Shown here piece by piece: positions 44,391 to 56,346 of a stretch of DNA of 64,000 bases (position 1 is the first letter of the stretch; the number at the start of each line of letters is the position of its first letter). The notes under the pieces were generated by a model. The model saw nothing but the letters and a program-made list of their open reading frames with translations, was not told where the DNA came from and searched no databases. The stretch comes from Hypholoma sublateritium FD-334 SS-4 (lineage: Eukaryota > Basidiomycota > Agaricomycetes > Agaricales > Strophariaceae). The stretch lies in the NCBI GenBank assembly GCA_000827495.1, contig KN817519.1, positions 450,462 to 514,461 of the forward strand, read 5' to 3'. A program made the position numbers and the translations under genes.

Positions 44391-45274
44391 TCAGAGGTAA
44401 AGCCGGCCGTTACTCATGTTCATGACCTCGTACGTGAACTTGTTGTTAGAAATATTGTTCTGGGAACGAGTTTTCTTAGCCATGCCGGGACGAGAAGGAT
44501 ACACGGGGTGATGTGAGCTAGCGGCCCCCTCGTCCGAAGAGGTCGTATACTCGGACATGGGAAGGGAGACGAGCGACATAGCCTGCGGCAGAAGGTTGAC
44601 CGTCGAAGAGCTCGCAGGATAGAGCAGCTGGCCCCGGAGCATATTGCGCGCCGCGGAGGCGTGCTGCGTAGGCACTGGTGGGCGGTATATCTCGCCCTTC
44701 GGCGGCTTGGCAGTTTCTGCTAAAGGGTTGCGGCGGACCTTGCCGTGAGAGGAGGCAGCGCGACGTCGATCGAGACCTGGAGTACTGGGAAGAGGCTTAG
44801 TTGCGGCCCGGCGCCGCTCGAGACTTGCGGCGCTCGGAATGGGCATAAATCCCTTCTGCTGTTCAAGGAATTCATCGCGCCCCTTCACCGCGACAATCGC
44901 GTATGCCTTTTTCCGAGCATCGCTTGAGGCCTCCAGAAAATTGACGGGGAAGGAGTTCTTGTCGGTCACTTCGTCGGGGGTGACAAAGTAGGTGCCACTG
45001 CTGCAGCCGATGCAATTGTACCTGCCTGAAGCAGCTTGAGGGGGGTTGTTGTACTTGCAGGTTAACGAAGTGCATAATTGACGCTTGTCTTTCCTTGCAC
45101 AAAGCGCTGGGAGCTCGATGTGAGTAGAGTGAAGGTATACAGTGATGCGGAAGACTTACTGTATTTCTTGAAAAAGATGCGCTGAGCCTCGAGCATTCCT
45201 CGCGACGAGCTCGTTGCGAAATCGGAGAAGTCGTCGCGTTCTTTGGACTTAGACTTGGAGATAAAGTGATGCAT
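44391..45274 (-). CDS. Hypothetical protein with N-terminal Cys cluster
   Basis: Two exons, 45160..45274 and 44391..45106, encode 276 residues. I do not recognise a family with confidence. The N-terminus is basic and Ser-rich (FISKSKSKERDDFSDFATSS). A compact Cys-bearing block follows (LCARKDKRQLCTSLTCKYNN, then NCIGCSSGTYFVTPDEV) that could be a small zinc-binding or disulfide-stabilised module. Then comes a short helix (EASSDARKKAYAIVAVKGRDEFLEQQ), and the remainder is low-complexity with Arg-Arg and Pro motifs up to MNMSNGRLYL. The reading frame across the Cys block is unbroken, which supports treating it as coding rather than as an intron. Confidence 0.65.
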
Positions 45275-46627
45275 ATCGGATAGAATTCAAAATTCAGCGA
45301 CGTAGAGCTTTTCTAAGAAACAATTAATATCCCGCTGAGAAATGCAAGGCAGTTGAGACTTGCCAAAGCGACAGATTGAACAGTCCGAAAGAATGCTCGG
45401 CGAGGGAAATCGGCGGCAGGGTCTGGTCACGACATAATATCACTAAGAGGGTGCCACCTTTATACAATCTGGAAGGCCAAAGCCGAAATCAAAGCAATGG
45501 TGGCTTTGGAATCGAAGCGAACGTGTTGAAGAAATGAGGCCCGATTTATCAAAGCAACAACAAAGATGCTTTTTATAAAACATGAACAAAGCAACATAGT
45601 CGTGAAGAGGGATTAATTGTACAGGAATGGACATTGAATTGAGTGATAAAAGCCAACCTCCGTCACGCTAACGGCCCACTGCAATTCCATGTTGGGGAAC
45701 TCTCGATGAATGTCTATTCCTTTTCTGGTGTACACAGTTACCATAAATAGAAATATTTGATCCCGCCCGCTTGGTGCTTCGGAAGCAACTGATCGGGAGA
45801 TGCCGATCGATAAGTTAGCGCCCGTAAGTATCTTGACATACCGCTGCAGGGGCATGTCTACACAATAGCCCTTCATGTACATATTGCATAGATTATGTGT
45901 ACTTTTAAACAATGTACAACTGAGCTTTATGCGTTTAAATACTTTGCGTTGGCTAACTCCTAAATACGTGTGGGGAAAGTGATTTCTCTGGGACAAGCGC
46001 CTGGCGCCTAACGCTTTGCACCTTTTTTCTTGATTTTTCCCGATTGCCCCGCTTGCGCAAACCGGACAAAAATAGTCGGTCGCTTATGCATGAGTGTAAT
46101 TTGGCCGTACTAAGGGGGTGAGATGTCAGAGAGGATCAAAGCGAAAGATCACAGCTTCGCGTGGCAGTTGGTGCGCCGGCGCGTGGTCTTTCTTGCTTTC
46201 CCAGCATTGCGATAAAGAAAGCTCTCCCATGTACTTACCAGAGTCAGGCGCTGATTATTTTGCGTCGGACACATGCGCATTAGAGTTACTAATCAGATAG
46301 AAAGGGATCCGGTGGCGTGACTGGCGTTCAATCAAAAGTAATTTGAATGCCTAAAGAAAAGGTGCCCATGAAGTGGCTTATCCGGCATTTATGGTTAATT
46401 TTTGTATGAAATTATATCTAAAGAAATAAGTGAATAAGATATATTAATAGGGCATGATTGCACTTGAGCCGTCTGCTGGTCGAGAAATCTAGATAGATTG
46501 TGTATGTTCCGGTTTGATACATCGAGAAATTCTAGGTACTGTTCCCCAGTCCCTCATAGATAGATATGGATACATTGATCGTACAGGGCACAGGGCATTT
46601 AGGCCGCGTGTCCGCACTCCGCAGGCC
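45275..46627. other. Intergenic, 1.35 kb, no supported gene
   Basis: The longest gene-poor stretch of the window. One 127-codon frame on the - strand (45613-45996) has no recognisable domain and no splice context, so it is not called. The rest is AT-rich. Confidence 0.5.
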
Positions 46628-48356
46628 TCAGCTCTGAGTTTGGTATATCTTGACGCTTCTGATTTCCCAGTCTGTGAATATAATGTCAGAATGGTCACAT
46701 GCCGACGCGCAGCACGACTGGCCGGAACACGCACAAGCTTCGGACATCGAGGCGCCGTTAGCCCGAACGAATGCTTCGCATGTGGAGACGCCGGTGCGCG
46801 CAGCACAGCTCTGCTCTTGGCCGGGAAGTCCGGAAGAGCTCCACACACCACTTGCCCAGTCCCCACTGTGGAGTTAGAATGTATGTTAACATATACGTGT
46901 GTTATAACAAGCCAATGACCACGTACCAGAGTGTCGTGTCAAAGATTGCAGAGTGGTTGACGAAAAACTGGAATGGAGCGCAGGAGGTAGCAGGCCACCT
47001 TGCCTGAGCCGCACCCCAGCTATCTGGCAGAGGAGCGCCAGCGGTGATGTCCGCGGGGATAGCGTTGGCCGGGAAAAAGTACACGGCTATGCCATCTGCA
47101 TCCCACACCACTGAAATGCAGGTTAGGGGATATAGGGAAAGTTTTAGCTTGGGCACGATACGCACTGGCATACACCCCCCCGCCGTTGGAGTTGAACCCG
47201 GAACCAAACGAGTTGCTCGTGGCCGCACGGATGCCACAACCTTGATTCCCAGTGGTCAAGGCAGCGCAGTCAGTCCCACCAACGACCGTCCCCGAAATAG
47301 ACAGCGTGTTAGAGTTACTGCTAGCCAGAGTGCAGCCAACATTAGTGTGAACAGTAGCTTGGTTATTCGTGTAGTTGTTCACGCCTTCCACGATGTCAAT
47401 TTCGCCATCGACCGGCCAGTTTGGACCTAAGATAACTTCAGTATTAGCGACACACCAGTTATAATTTGATATATACCGTTCGTCCAAAAAGCTCTATGTA
47501 ACCAAGAAATGAGAACGAGTGAAACGCGTCCATAAGCTGTTTGACGACTTACGGCCAGATACCACAACCTGTGGGCATATGCACGGAGTCCATGATGAAC
47601 AATCCTCCGTTGTACTGGCTGTTCGTGGTGATCCGAACACTATTGCGAGTGCTTGCAACGACTGCTGTTGCATCGACCTTCATGATAGCATGCCCCTGGG
47701 AGTTGATAGATACGAGTCCGCTTGAATTCTAATTTATGATGAGTACCAAATAGTCAGTCAAAAGAGACACAACATACTGCGGTATTTTGATCGACGTAGG
47801 TGACAATACCTGGGTCGTGAGCTCAAGATGGAGCAATGTTGTGAATCAAATGACCAGCTCACCATTCGTAGGATCTGCACCGGTAAAGAAGGACCACCCA
47901 TTGAAGAAATCTTGACCTTGCTATAAGGTCCACTGAGTAAAGCAAATCATTGGAAGGACGGAATGGTCTTACATGACTCTCAACGAGGTTCCATGGGGAG
48001 GCCGCAGAAGTAGAAGTCGATGTAGGACTGGAGCCAGCTATTGTACTCGTTGCTTTGCCGGCGGAGCCTGTGCTCTTTGTCGGGCTTGCAGAGCTTGTCG
48101 CATTGCCCTCAGAACTTGAAAAGGGTGCTTGACTACCTGACTTGCAATACACAACGTGGTCCGACGAGTCCACATTTGCCCGAGAAACAAGCATGGTTCC
48201 GAAAGCGACACGCAAATCCTGCGCGAGGTTGTGCGTGTGCCAAATGGCTTTCTGGTGGATGCTGTGCGCCGCACGTTGGACAAGGGTATGCGATGCCAGT
48301 GTCTGATCCACAGCCAGGAGAGCCGCGTAGATAGTGACTTGCTTAAATCCCATCAT
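46628..48356 (-). CDS. Secreted GH16 beta-glucanase
   Basis: Nine exons encode 428 residues: 47973..48356, 47863..47920, 47778..47809, 47553..47728, 47477..47493, 47166..47426, 46927..47110, 46735..46865, 46628..46671. A signal-peptide-like start (VTIYAALLAVDQTLA) is followed by about 75 unremarkable residues and a Ser/Thr-rich linker. The catalytic domain begins QGQDFFNGWSFFTG and carries the glycoside hydrolase family 16 active-site motif GEIDIVEG (two catalytic Glu around an Asp) after GCGIWPAFWTNGPNWPVD. Other family parts are ADGIAVYFFP and GDWASGVWSSSGLPG, and the chain ends YWEIRSVKIYQTQS. Family members cut beta-1,3(4)- or 1,3/1,6-glucans, for wall remodelling or nutrient use. A second in-frame Met follows the first directly. 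Exon 5 is 17 nt. Confidence 0.92.
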
Positions 48357-49020
48357 TTAAGAGAGGACCAAGAGAGGACGGGGGATCAAATTCAAGTAGG
48401 GTCGAAGACTCAAAGCGCAAAGTGTAGGAAGCCTAGAAGAGACAAAGAAGAGACAATAGAGAAAGGACTGGGCGCAGCCCGTTGTAATTTCAAGATATAG
48501 AGGGTAAAGGGGAAAGAGTGAGAGACGGACGGCGAGAAACCGCGATAACCACGAGGTGGATGTGTGCTCAAGGTGCTTGTGTTATTGTACTCCATTTTTA
48601 CCATGAATACACCACGTGCATCGTCGCAACTACTTTTACATTCCGGGTTTACATGACCTCACTGATAGTACTTAAATAATACACATTGAAGAGAGATCCT
48701 TCTCTACTCTGCTATGACTCCTTGAAAAGATTCAAGGATAGCCACAATGCGGGAAGACAAATAAGGCATCATATACACAACTGGCATAATAATAAACTTG
48801 AATCTCCCTCTGTCCACTCAAAGTAACTACGGGCATCCTATAAGAACACAAAAAGAGGGAATGCTACTGCTCCTATGATAAAGTATAACGGTGGAACGAT
48901 TTACATATCCCGAGTAACGGAAGGATATACAGATCAAACCAATAAAATGGCCAGGAAAAACACGGAAAATCACATACTCTGTCCGCCCCGCAGAAAATAA
49001 CACGAAAGATAAATGGAAAT
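48357..49020. other. Intergenic, 664 bp
   Basis: It holds the promoter of the GH16 gene and the 3' flank of VAC8. No coding or RNA signal is seen. Confidence 0.5.
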
Positions 49021-51409
49021 CTAGCGATGCGACCCCGGGCTGAACGCATCCCTGATGCTTCGCCGAAGTTCGTCATGGTGTGAGCTGCCAATTGACGACC
49101 CTGGTTGAACGTTCGATCCCGGGACGCTCGTAGATACGAGGCCATCAAGGTCAAGATCGACGAAGTCGAGAATTCTGCGAGACAGGAGTTGGATCTCTCC
49201 TTGACCGTCATTTGTCTCCGTTTCTTGGTACGAATGCTGTGAGTGGTGCGAATGAGGAGTGCCGCCGATAGACGAAGAAGGAGATGTTGTCCGTGTTGTG
49301 GCCAACACTTTGATGTTCGGGATCAAGATACTGGAGCTCCGAATGTTGCTTATAAGTTGAGGATCTATATGAAGTCAAGTCAATGTAGATCAAAGCGAAT
49401 GTTAAATGGACACGTACCACCAGACTCGAGCAATTGGACGATGGTCCACACAGCAATATGTTGGAATGTTGCGTCTGGGCTACTCAGGAAGCGGTGCAGA
49501 TACTTATGCATCCCGCCATCAGGTTTGTCCCAAACTTCGTTGAATGCCGAATAATCATCTGTTGGTGAGCGACCGTCTAAAGACCGTTTATCAACGTAAT
49601 GCATATGATAAGATGGAGACAAATTCCTACCTTTGGAAGAAAGATTCCCCAGTGCCGCGGCACTATTCCCTTGCACCTCGGAGCTTGGTGAGTTTGTGAG
49701 GGGAATCAGAACTTCACAGATGCCCATCTCCAAAAGCTGGCCCTTCAATTCGTCTAGAACGTGTTCAATAGGGAGAGGAAAGTTAAGAAGGCATTCATTA
49801 CTTACCACTCAATGCAAGGACTGCCACACAAGCAGTCATCTCGCTTTGCACATTAATTGGCACTTCCAGAACAAGTTCTTTGATCGATTGAACCGCGCCT
49901 GCCTTGACTATGGCCTTCTTATTCTTCTCTGAGCTGGCAGCAAGATTTCGAAGCGTCGAGATTGCGTGGCATTGGACCTCTTCGTTGTCTTTGAAGGAAA
50001 GAAGAGTGATTAAAGGTTGCAAGAAACCAGAGTCGATAATGGGCGATTCGTTCTGTGGATGGATAGAAACGTTACGAACGCAGGCAGCAGAAGAGAGTAT
50101 AAGTGGTAGATATGTTGACTGCAGGAGACGGAGGAGAGATTGGAGACCGTCGGCTTTCACGATTTCTAGCTGATATTTCTCTAGGATGGGAATCAGAAAC
50201 GATGAATCTGGACCGCGAACAGGCACAACTGACCATCACTGGCAAGGTTTCGCAAAGCCAAAGCCGCTTGGCATTGGACCTTCAAACTAGGACTGTCCAT
50301 GAGCATTACCAAGCTTGTAACAAGCTTGGGCTCGCTCTGAGCCAGTTTCTTGCGGTTGGCACCTACGGGCGACAGAATCATAAGAAACCATAAGATATGA
50401 GTGCATGGGGATGCCTTACCATCCACAGCAATGTTACTGAGAGCGGTGGTACAGTAATACTGGACGTCGGTATCTGGCGAATTCAAGAGGCTCACAAGCA
50501 CTGGAATGGCACCGGCGTTCACGAGTTGCTGGCGGTTCTCGTCTATCAAGGGCAAGCTCGATCATTAGCCTAAAGAATAATCACAGGCGGCGATTCTTAC
50601 CTGAATGGGTCATGTTTAACAAAGCGCCAGTCGCATTTCGCTGCACTCGCATATCCTTCGAACGAGCCAGCCGCGTAAGGGGAACTAAAGCGCCCGACTT
50701 GGCGATCTTAGTCTTGTTGTCATCTGAAATTATTGGCTGAGGTTAGCTCCAGAGAAAATTCGGCGCCACAACCTACCATGGGTGGCGAGATTCGTGACAC
50801 AACCAACAGCATTGCATTGCACTTCGACGTTGGGACTGAGCATTTGTCGGATCAATGGTTCAAGACCTCCGAGTTTTACAATTAGGAGCTTGTTGTCGGC
50901 TGAGGGCTGTTATGATGACAAGTCCGACATACAAATGTGAAGTAGACGCACTGTTAACCGCAAGATTTCCCAAAGCAGCACTCGCTGCCCGCTGTACTTC
51001 CGTGTCATGGCTACTGAGCAAGAAAAGAATGGGATCGAGGGTGTCGCGGCCGACTGGGCGAACTTCTTTCTCAGTTATTTCTGCAAAGGCGAGGGCAGCG
51101 CTTCGTTGTAAATCCACGTTATCGGAAAAGGAGAGTGTTGTCAATGCGGAGAGAGGAGATCCGGTAAAGAAGTTGGTTGTGGTTCGATCTGGTGCGCATA
51201 TACATTAAACGGAATCGAGCGAGGGAACGGTAAGCTCACTTTCGAGGTACTGCAGGAGATCTGCCACAGCCTCTCGTTCGTTTTCCAGAAGTAATGGCTC
51301 ATAGGATTGCGACCTGCGCCCTTGAACTAATGCCGCTGAGAAAAGTTGCTGGAAACACAGACAAAGATAACTTACAACACGATTCACAGCAGCTGGTGAC
51401 GTTTCCCAT
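49021..51409 (-). CDS. VAC8: Vacuolar armadillo-repeat protein Vac8
   Basis: Eleven exons encode 616 residues: 51376..51409, 51240..51320, 50952..51188, 50777..50899, 50601..50723, 50420..50542, 50234..50362, 49806..50180, 49631..49753, 49418..49576, 49021..49364. The first exon supplies [11 protein letters not shown]: Gly-2 for myristoylation and clustered Cys for palmitoylation, as in yeast Vac8. Then follow [20 protein letters not shown] and about eleven Arm repeats ([66 protein letters not shown]). Several consecutive exons are exactly 123 nt, matching one repeat each. The chain ends in a Ser-rich tail with [14 protein letters not shown]. Vac8 anchors partners such as Vac17, Nvj1 and Atg13 on the vacuole membrane. 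The assignment is firm. Confidence 0.95.
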
Positions 51410-51728
51410 GAGAGCTGGCTTGCGTTGAGTTGGAAGGATGAAAGTGAAGCAGGAGAGGGGCAGGCTCGCTGAAGTTTGGTATGCTTCAAATTAAACAAAG
51501 TATGAAGGCTGGCGACCGACTGCACACTAAAACGGACTTAACAGGGACATATCATGTGATAATTAATCCCGTAATTAATACTATTATATAGTTTTTAGAG
51601 ATCAACCCTGTGAATTCAGCTCAGCAGATGCATAGAATTATATCGCGTGATGGACCATGTTCAGAAAATAGGCATAGAATAATCAAGAAGTTGATGACAG
51701 GAGATCAGCGGTCAGCGGTCAGCAGCCA
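51410..51728. other. Intergenic between VAC8 start and UTP5 stop
   Basis: 319 bp. The part around 51535-51600 is AT-rich and may contain the VAC8 promoter. A doubled CAGCGGT word occurs at 51707-51721. No gene is seen. Confidence 0.5.
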
Positions 51729-54182
51729 TTACTCGCTTTCTTCCTCGTCCTCCTCGTCGCTAAATTCTTCCTCAGCCTCATCGTCAATGAACTTGGACGT
51801 AGGGTCGCTGTCATCCTCACTGTCGCTAACGTCGTCCTCGTCGCTCTCGTTACCGTCACTCTCCCCGCCTAACTCAATATCCTCGACACTTCCTTCGTCG
51901 TCGCTCCCAACCTCGACTAGAACATCCATGTCTGCATCTTCATCTCCGGAATCAGTTTCACCCTCCGTGTAACGCTTGACAATGGACTCCTTCTTAGCTT
52001 TCTTCGTTTTACCTCCCAAAGCAGTGACCGGAGTGGGGGCAGTCGACGCTCGTGTCTCCACTTGTGCAAGCACCATGTCTAAGCGACCGCTAAGAGAAAG
52101 GAGACTATCATGTAGGCTTAATCTTGAGGTCAATGTGGCGTGCAATCCGGATAACCGAGCAACAAGGTCGGGTATCTACGTGAATGTTTATGAGCTAAGA
52201 TAATCTGGAATATTGCATTGACGCAACTCACAGTCATTAAATGACCAGTGTGGATGGCAAGAACGGTTTTTAACCAAGTAAGGAGTCCCATGCCACGCTG
52301 AGAGCTTGTTCCACCACCGCCCCCTTTCATATTCGCTGCCCGTGCGCCTCTTCCTAGTCGGTCCACGCAAGCAGTGATCAAGGGGATGGCTAATTGAGGG
52401 GGGAGTCTCCGAACAGTGTTTCGGATTAGGACAGGGTCTGAATGTGTAAGACACATTTCCAGCAAACGGGAATCAGCAGAATGCAAAGCTTGGATGAGAG
52501 TACGAGTCAATGAATTGGCTGGGATCACTGAGATTTCCGACTTCGATTGCTTTTTGCTTGTTTTCGATTGGGCAGCACCTGTGACTAGGTCGTCATCGTC
52601 ACTTTCTGATTGTTGTCCTGCGTCGCCTTCAGTCACGGCTGTGAGTCGCTGTCCCAGAGAAAGTTCTGCTAGATCGACCTGCAAAGAGCCATCTAGATGA
52701 CTATCCTCGGCATCGTCGTTGCTGTGATCTTGGGCGATTTCGAAACCAGAGCCAACCGCCAGGGACGTTGGTTCTGTATAGCGCTCGTTTGCGACCACCT
52801 AGTAGTAACAAAAAATTAGACGATATTTCTCGACGATGCAAAGAAAAAATCAACAACCTGTGGGGTCTCGTCCGTGTATAGTTGGCTGATTTCGTCCAGG
52901 ACTGGCGCAGAAATGTAATTTCCACTTTCGTCGAGATAACGCTAAAGACATGTAAGTGGGTAGGACAAATCACAAATCACAGTCGACCCACAATTATGTC
53001 GAATACTGGTCGTATACCCTTCACAAGTCGAGCCACACGGATAGACCCTGTTTCTGCAGAGACAGGTACAAAGTCAAGAACCGCTTGGTCTTGGGAATTG
53101 CTTTTTGACCCAGTAGAAAGGGTAGATCGGGGGACAAGAGATGGAATTTTGGAAGCCTTTTCTCCGATTCCTCGAGGGAAATCAGTAGGAATGGGAGTGA
53201 AGGTCAGCTTTCCAGAACTTGAAAGTGCTATTAAAGTCTCGCGTGTGGCCTCGCTTTTATCGAGTCGAAGAGACCTTACGTCGGAGTCAAGCGACATGCT
53301 AGCAATTGATTTTTCGTTCGATGACGCTCCGTCTGCACTCCAGACATAGATGAAACGATCACTTTCTGCGCTTGAGAAAAAGGTTTTGGATGGTGTATCG
53401 AGGGCGGACCACAGCAGGTTTTTTATTGGGGAAGCATGCCCAGTAAATGAGGCAATTTGCGTCGGTTTTTGAGCAGAATTGGAATCCGTGGATTGAACGT
53501 CGAGCAGCCTGATGTGGTGATGCGCAACCAGAAGGTCTGTTTGGTCAATCCTTCCATCAGGTCGGATAGAGAGTGAAGTGGACGGAATGTGATCGTCGTT
53601 TTTCCAACTTCTAAGTATGTGGTTCTTCTGGATATCCCAGAGTCGTATCGTGCTATCAGCACTCGACGTCCATATAACTGATTTATCGGGAAGGCCAATT
53701 GCGAGAGCAAATATTTGAGTCGTGCTTGTTGGATGTGATAGTGTACGGATGACTTTTGAATGTGCCGGCGAGAAAAAAGAAACAGTTCCATTGGAAAGGC
53801 CAATTACAAGAACGACGACTTCCTTGTCGGCTTCTGAGATAGGATCGCCATCTTCAGACCGCGTCTTCTTTCTCTTCTTGCTGGGCGAACGGCTCTCGGG
53901 GTTTGAGGATTCCGGGTGCAAAGTACTCCATGACAGGACAGAAACGCGTCCCGAGTCCACCGTATGTTCTGCCACTGCATGACCAGATATAACATTATAA
54001 ACGCGTATACGATGCTTGTCCACCGCGAGCGTCGCTAAAGCAAATAGAGTGCCATTTGGAGAAAAAGAGGAAAGAACAGAAGAAGCTTCTGATTGCGACG
54101 GTTGAGCGAGGGAGGAGGTGGATATTGGTCGACTCTTCGAGGACTTTGAATGTGAAGCCGTGGACTTTTTTGAGGGTGCCAT
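51729..54182 (-). CDS. UTP5: U3 snoRNP protein Utp5 (WDR43-like)
   Basis: Four exons, 52992..54182, 52858..52941, 52232..52798 and 51729..52175, encode 762 residues. The N-terminal half is a WD40 propeller (SPNGTLFALATLAVDKHRIR; DSTIRLWDIQKNHILRSW; SDRFIYVWSADG). It is followed by the linker RPVFDIIRYLDESGNYI. The C-terminal half has the Utp12 domain (SLTRTLIQALHSADSRLLEM; VRRLPPQLAIPLITACVDRL; WLKTVLAIHTGHLMT) and a long acidic tail of Glu/Asp/Ser. Utp5 is a t-UTP subunit of the small-subunit processome, acting in rDNA transcription and 18S rRNA processing in the nucleolus. The exon 1 donor was placed after Asp-Ile-Ile, which restores the family spacing; a nearer GT would break frame. It is divergent from PHO85 with 204 bp between starts. 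Confidence 0.92.
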
Positions 54183-54386
54183 TCCGGTATAGCGAGGTGC
54201 TGCAAACAGAGTTTGATAAATTCAATTTTTCGAAATAGTAGTACAGGCTCGAGGCACGTGATCTTTTCAATCTAATCAGATAAATGAGCCACTCGCTTTA
54301 GGAGAGTGACTCTGCTGGGCCAGAAGTGGCGGAACCGGTTCAAGCGCTTCCTTCTTTCTCCCGCCATACCTCCCCGCCCAATAGAT
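54183..54386. promoter_or_regulatory. Divergent promoter UTP5 / PHO85
   Basis: 204 bp between the two start codons; it contains a CACGTG E-box at 54255-54260, a possible bHLH (Pho4-type or Cbf1-type) site. Presence is direct; function is inference. Confidence 0.4.
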
Positions 54387-56023
<1,637 letters not shown>

Positions 56024-56346
56024 TTTCTGTTGTTTGACCGTGCGAAATCACGGATTATGTATTAGCTTGACTCTTTGACTCTCGACTCCTCTTATATCCA
56101 ATGACATGGCGCTGCATTTGATGATTACGTGCGTAGTAGTATAACTGTAGGAACAGTAGTGTGATAGCAACATACAGTATAAACCTGAAGATGTACAGAT
56201 ACAGTTGTCCTTATATGTATCAACAAAAATGGAATGTCAAGAAAAGCAAAGGATGCAGACTTCAACACGAGGAGAGATGTGATACATGAGATCTATGCAA
56301 ACCAAATAGAGAATATATGTAACAGAGCAAAAATAAAAATACTACA

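Noticed and set aside
45613..45996. 127-codon frame on the - strand
   Set aside because: No domain, no splice context and AT-rich surroundings; in 1.35 kb of intergenic DNA a frame of this size can arise by chance.
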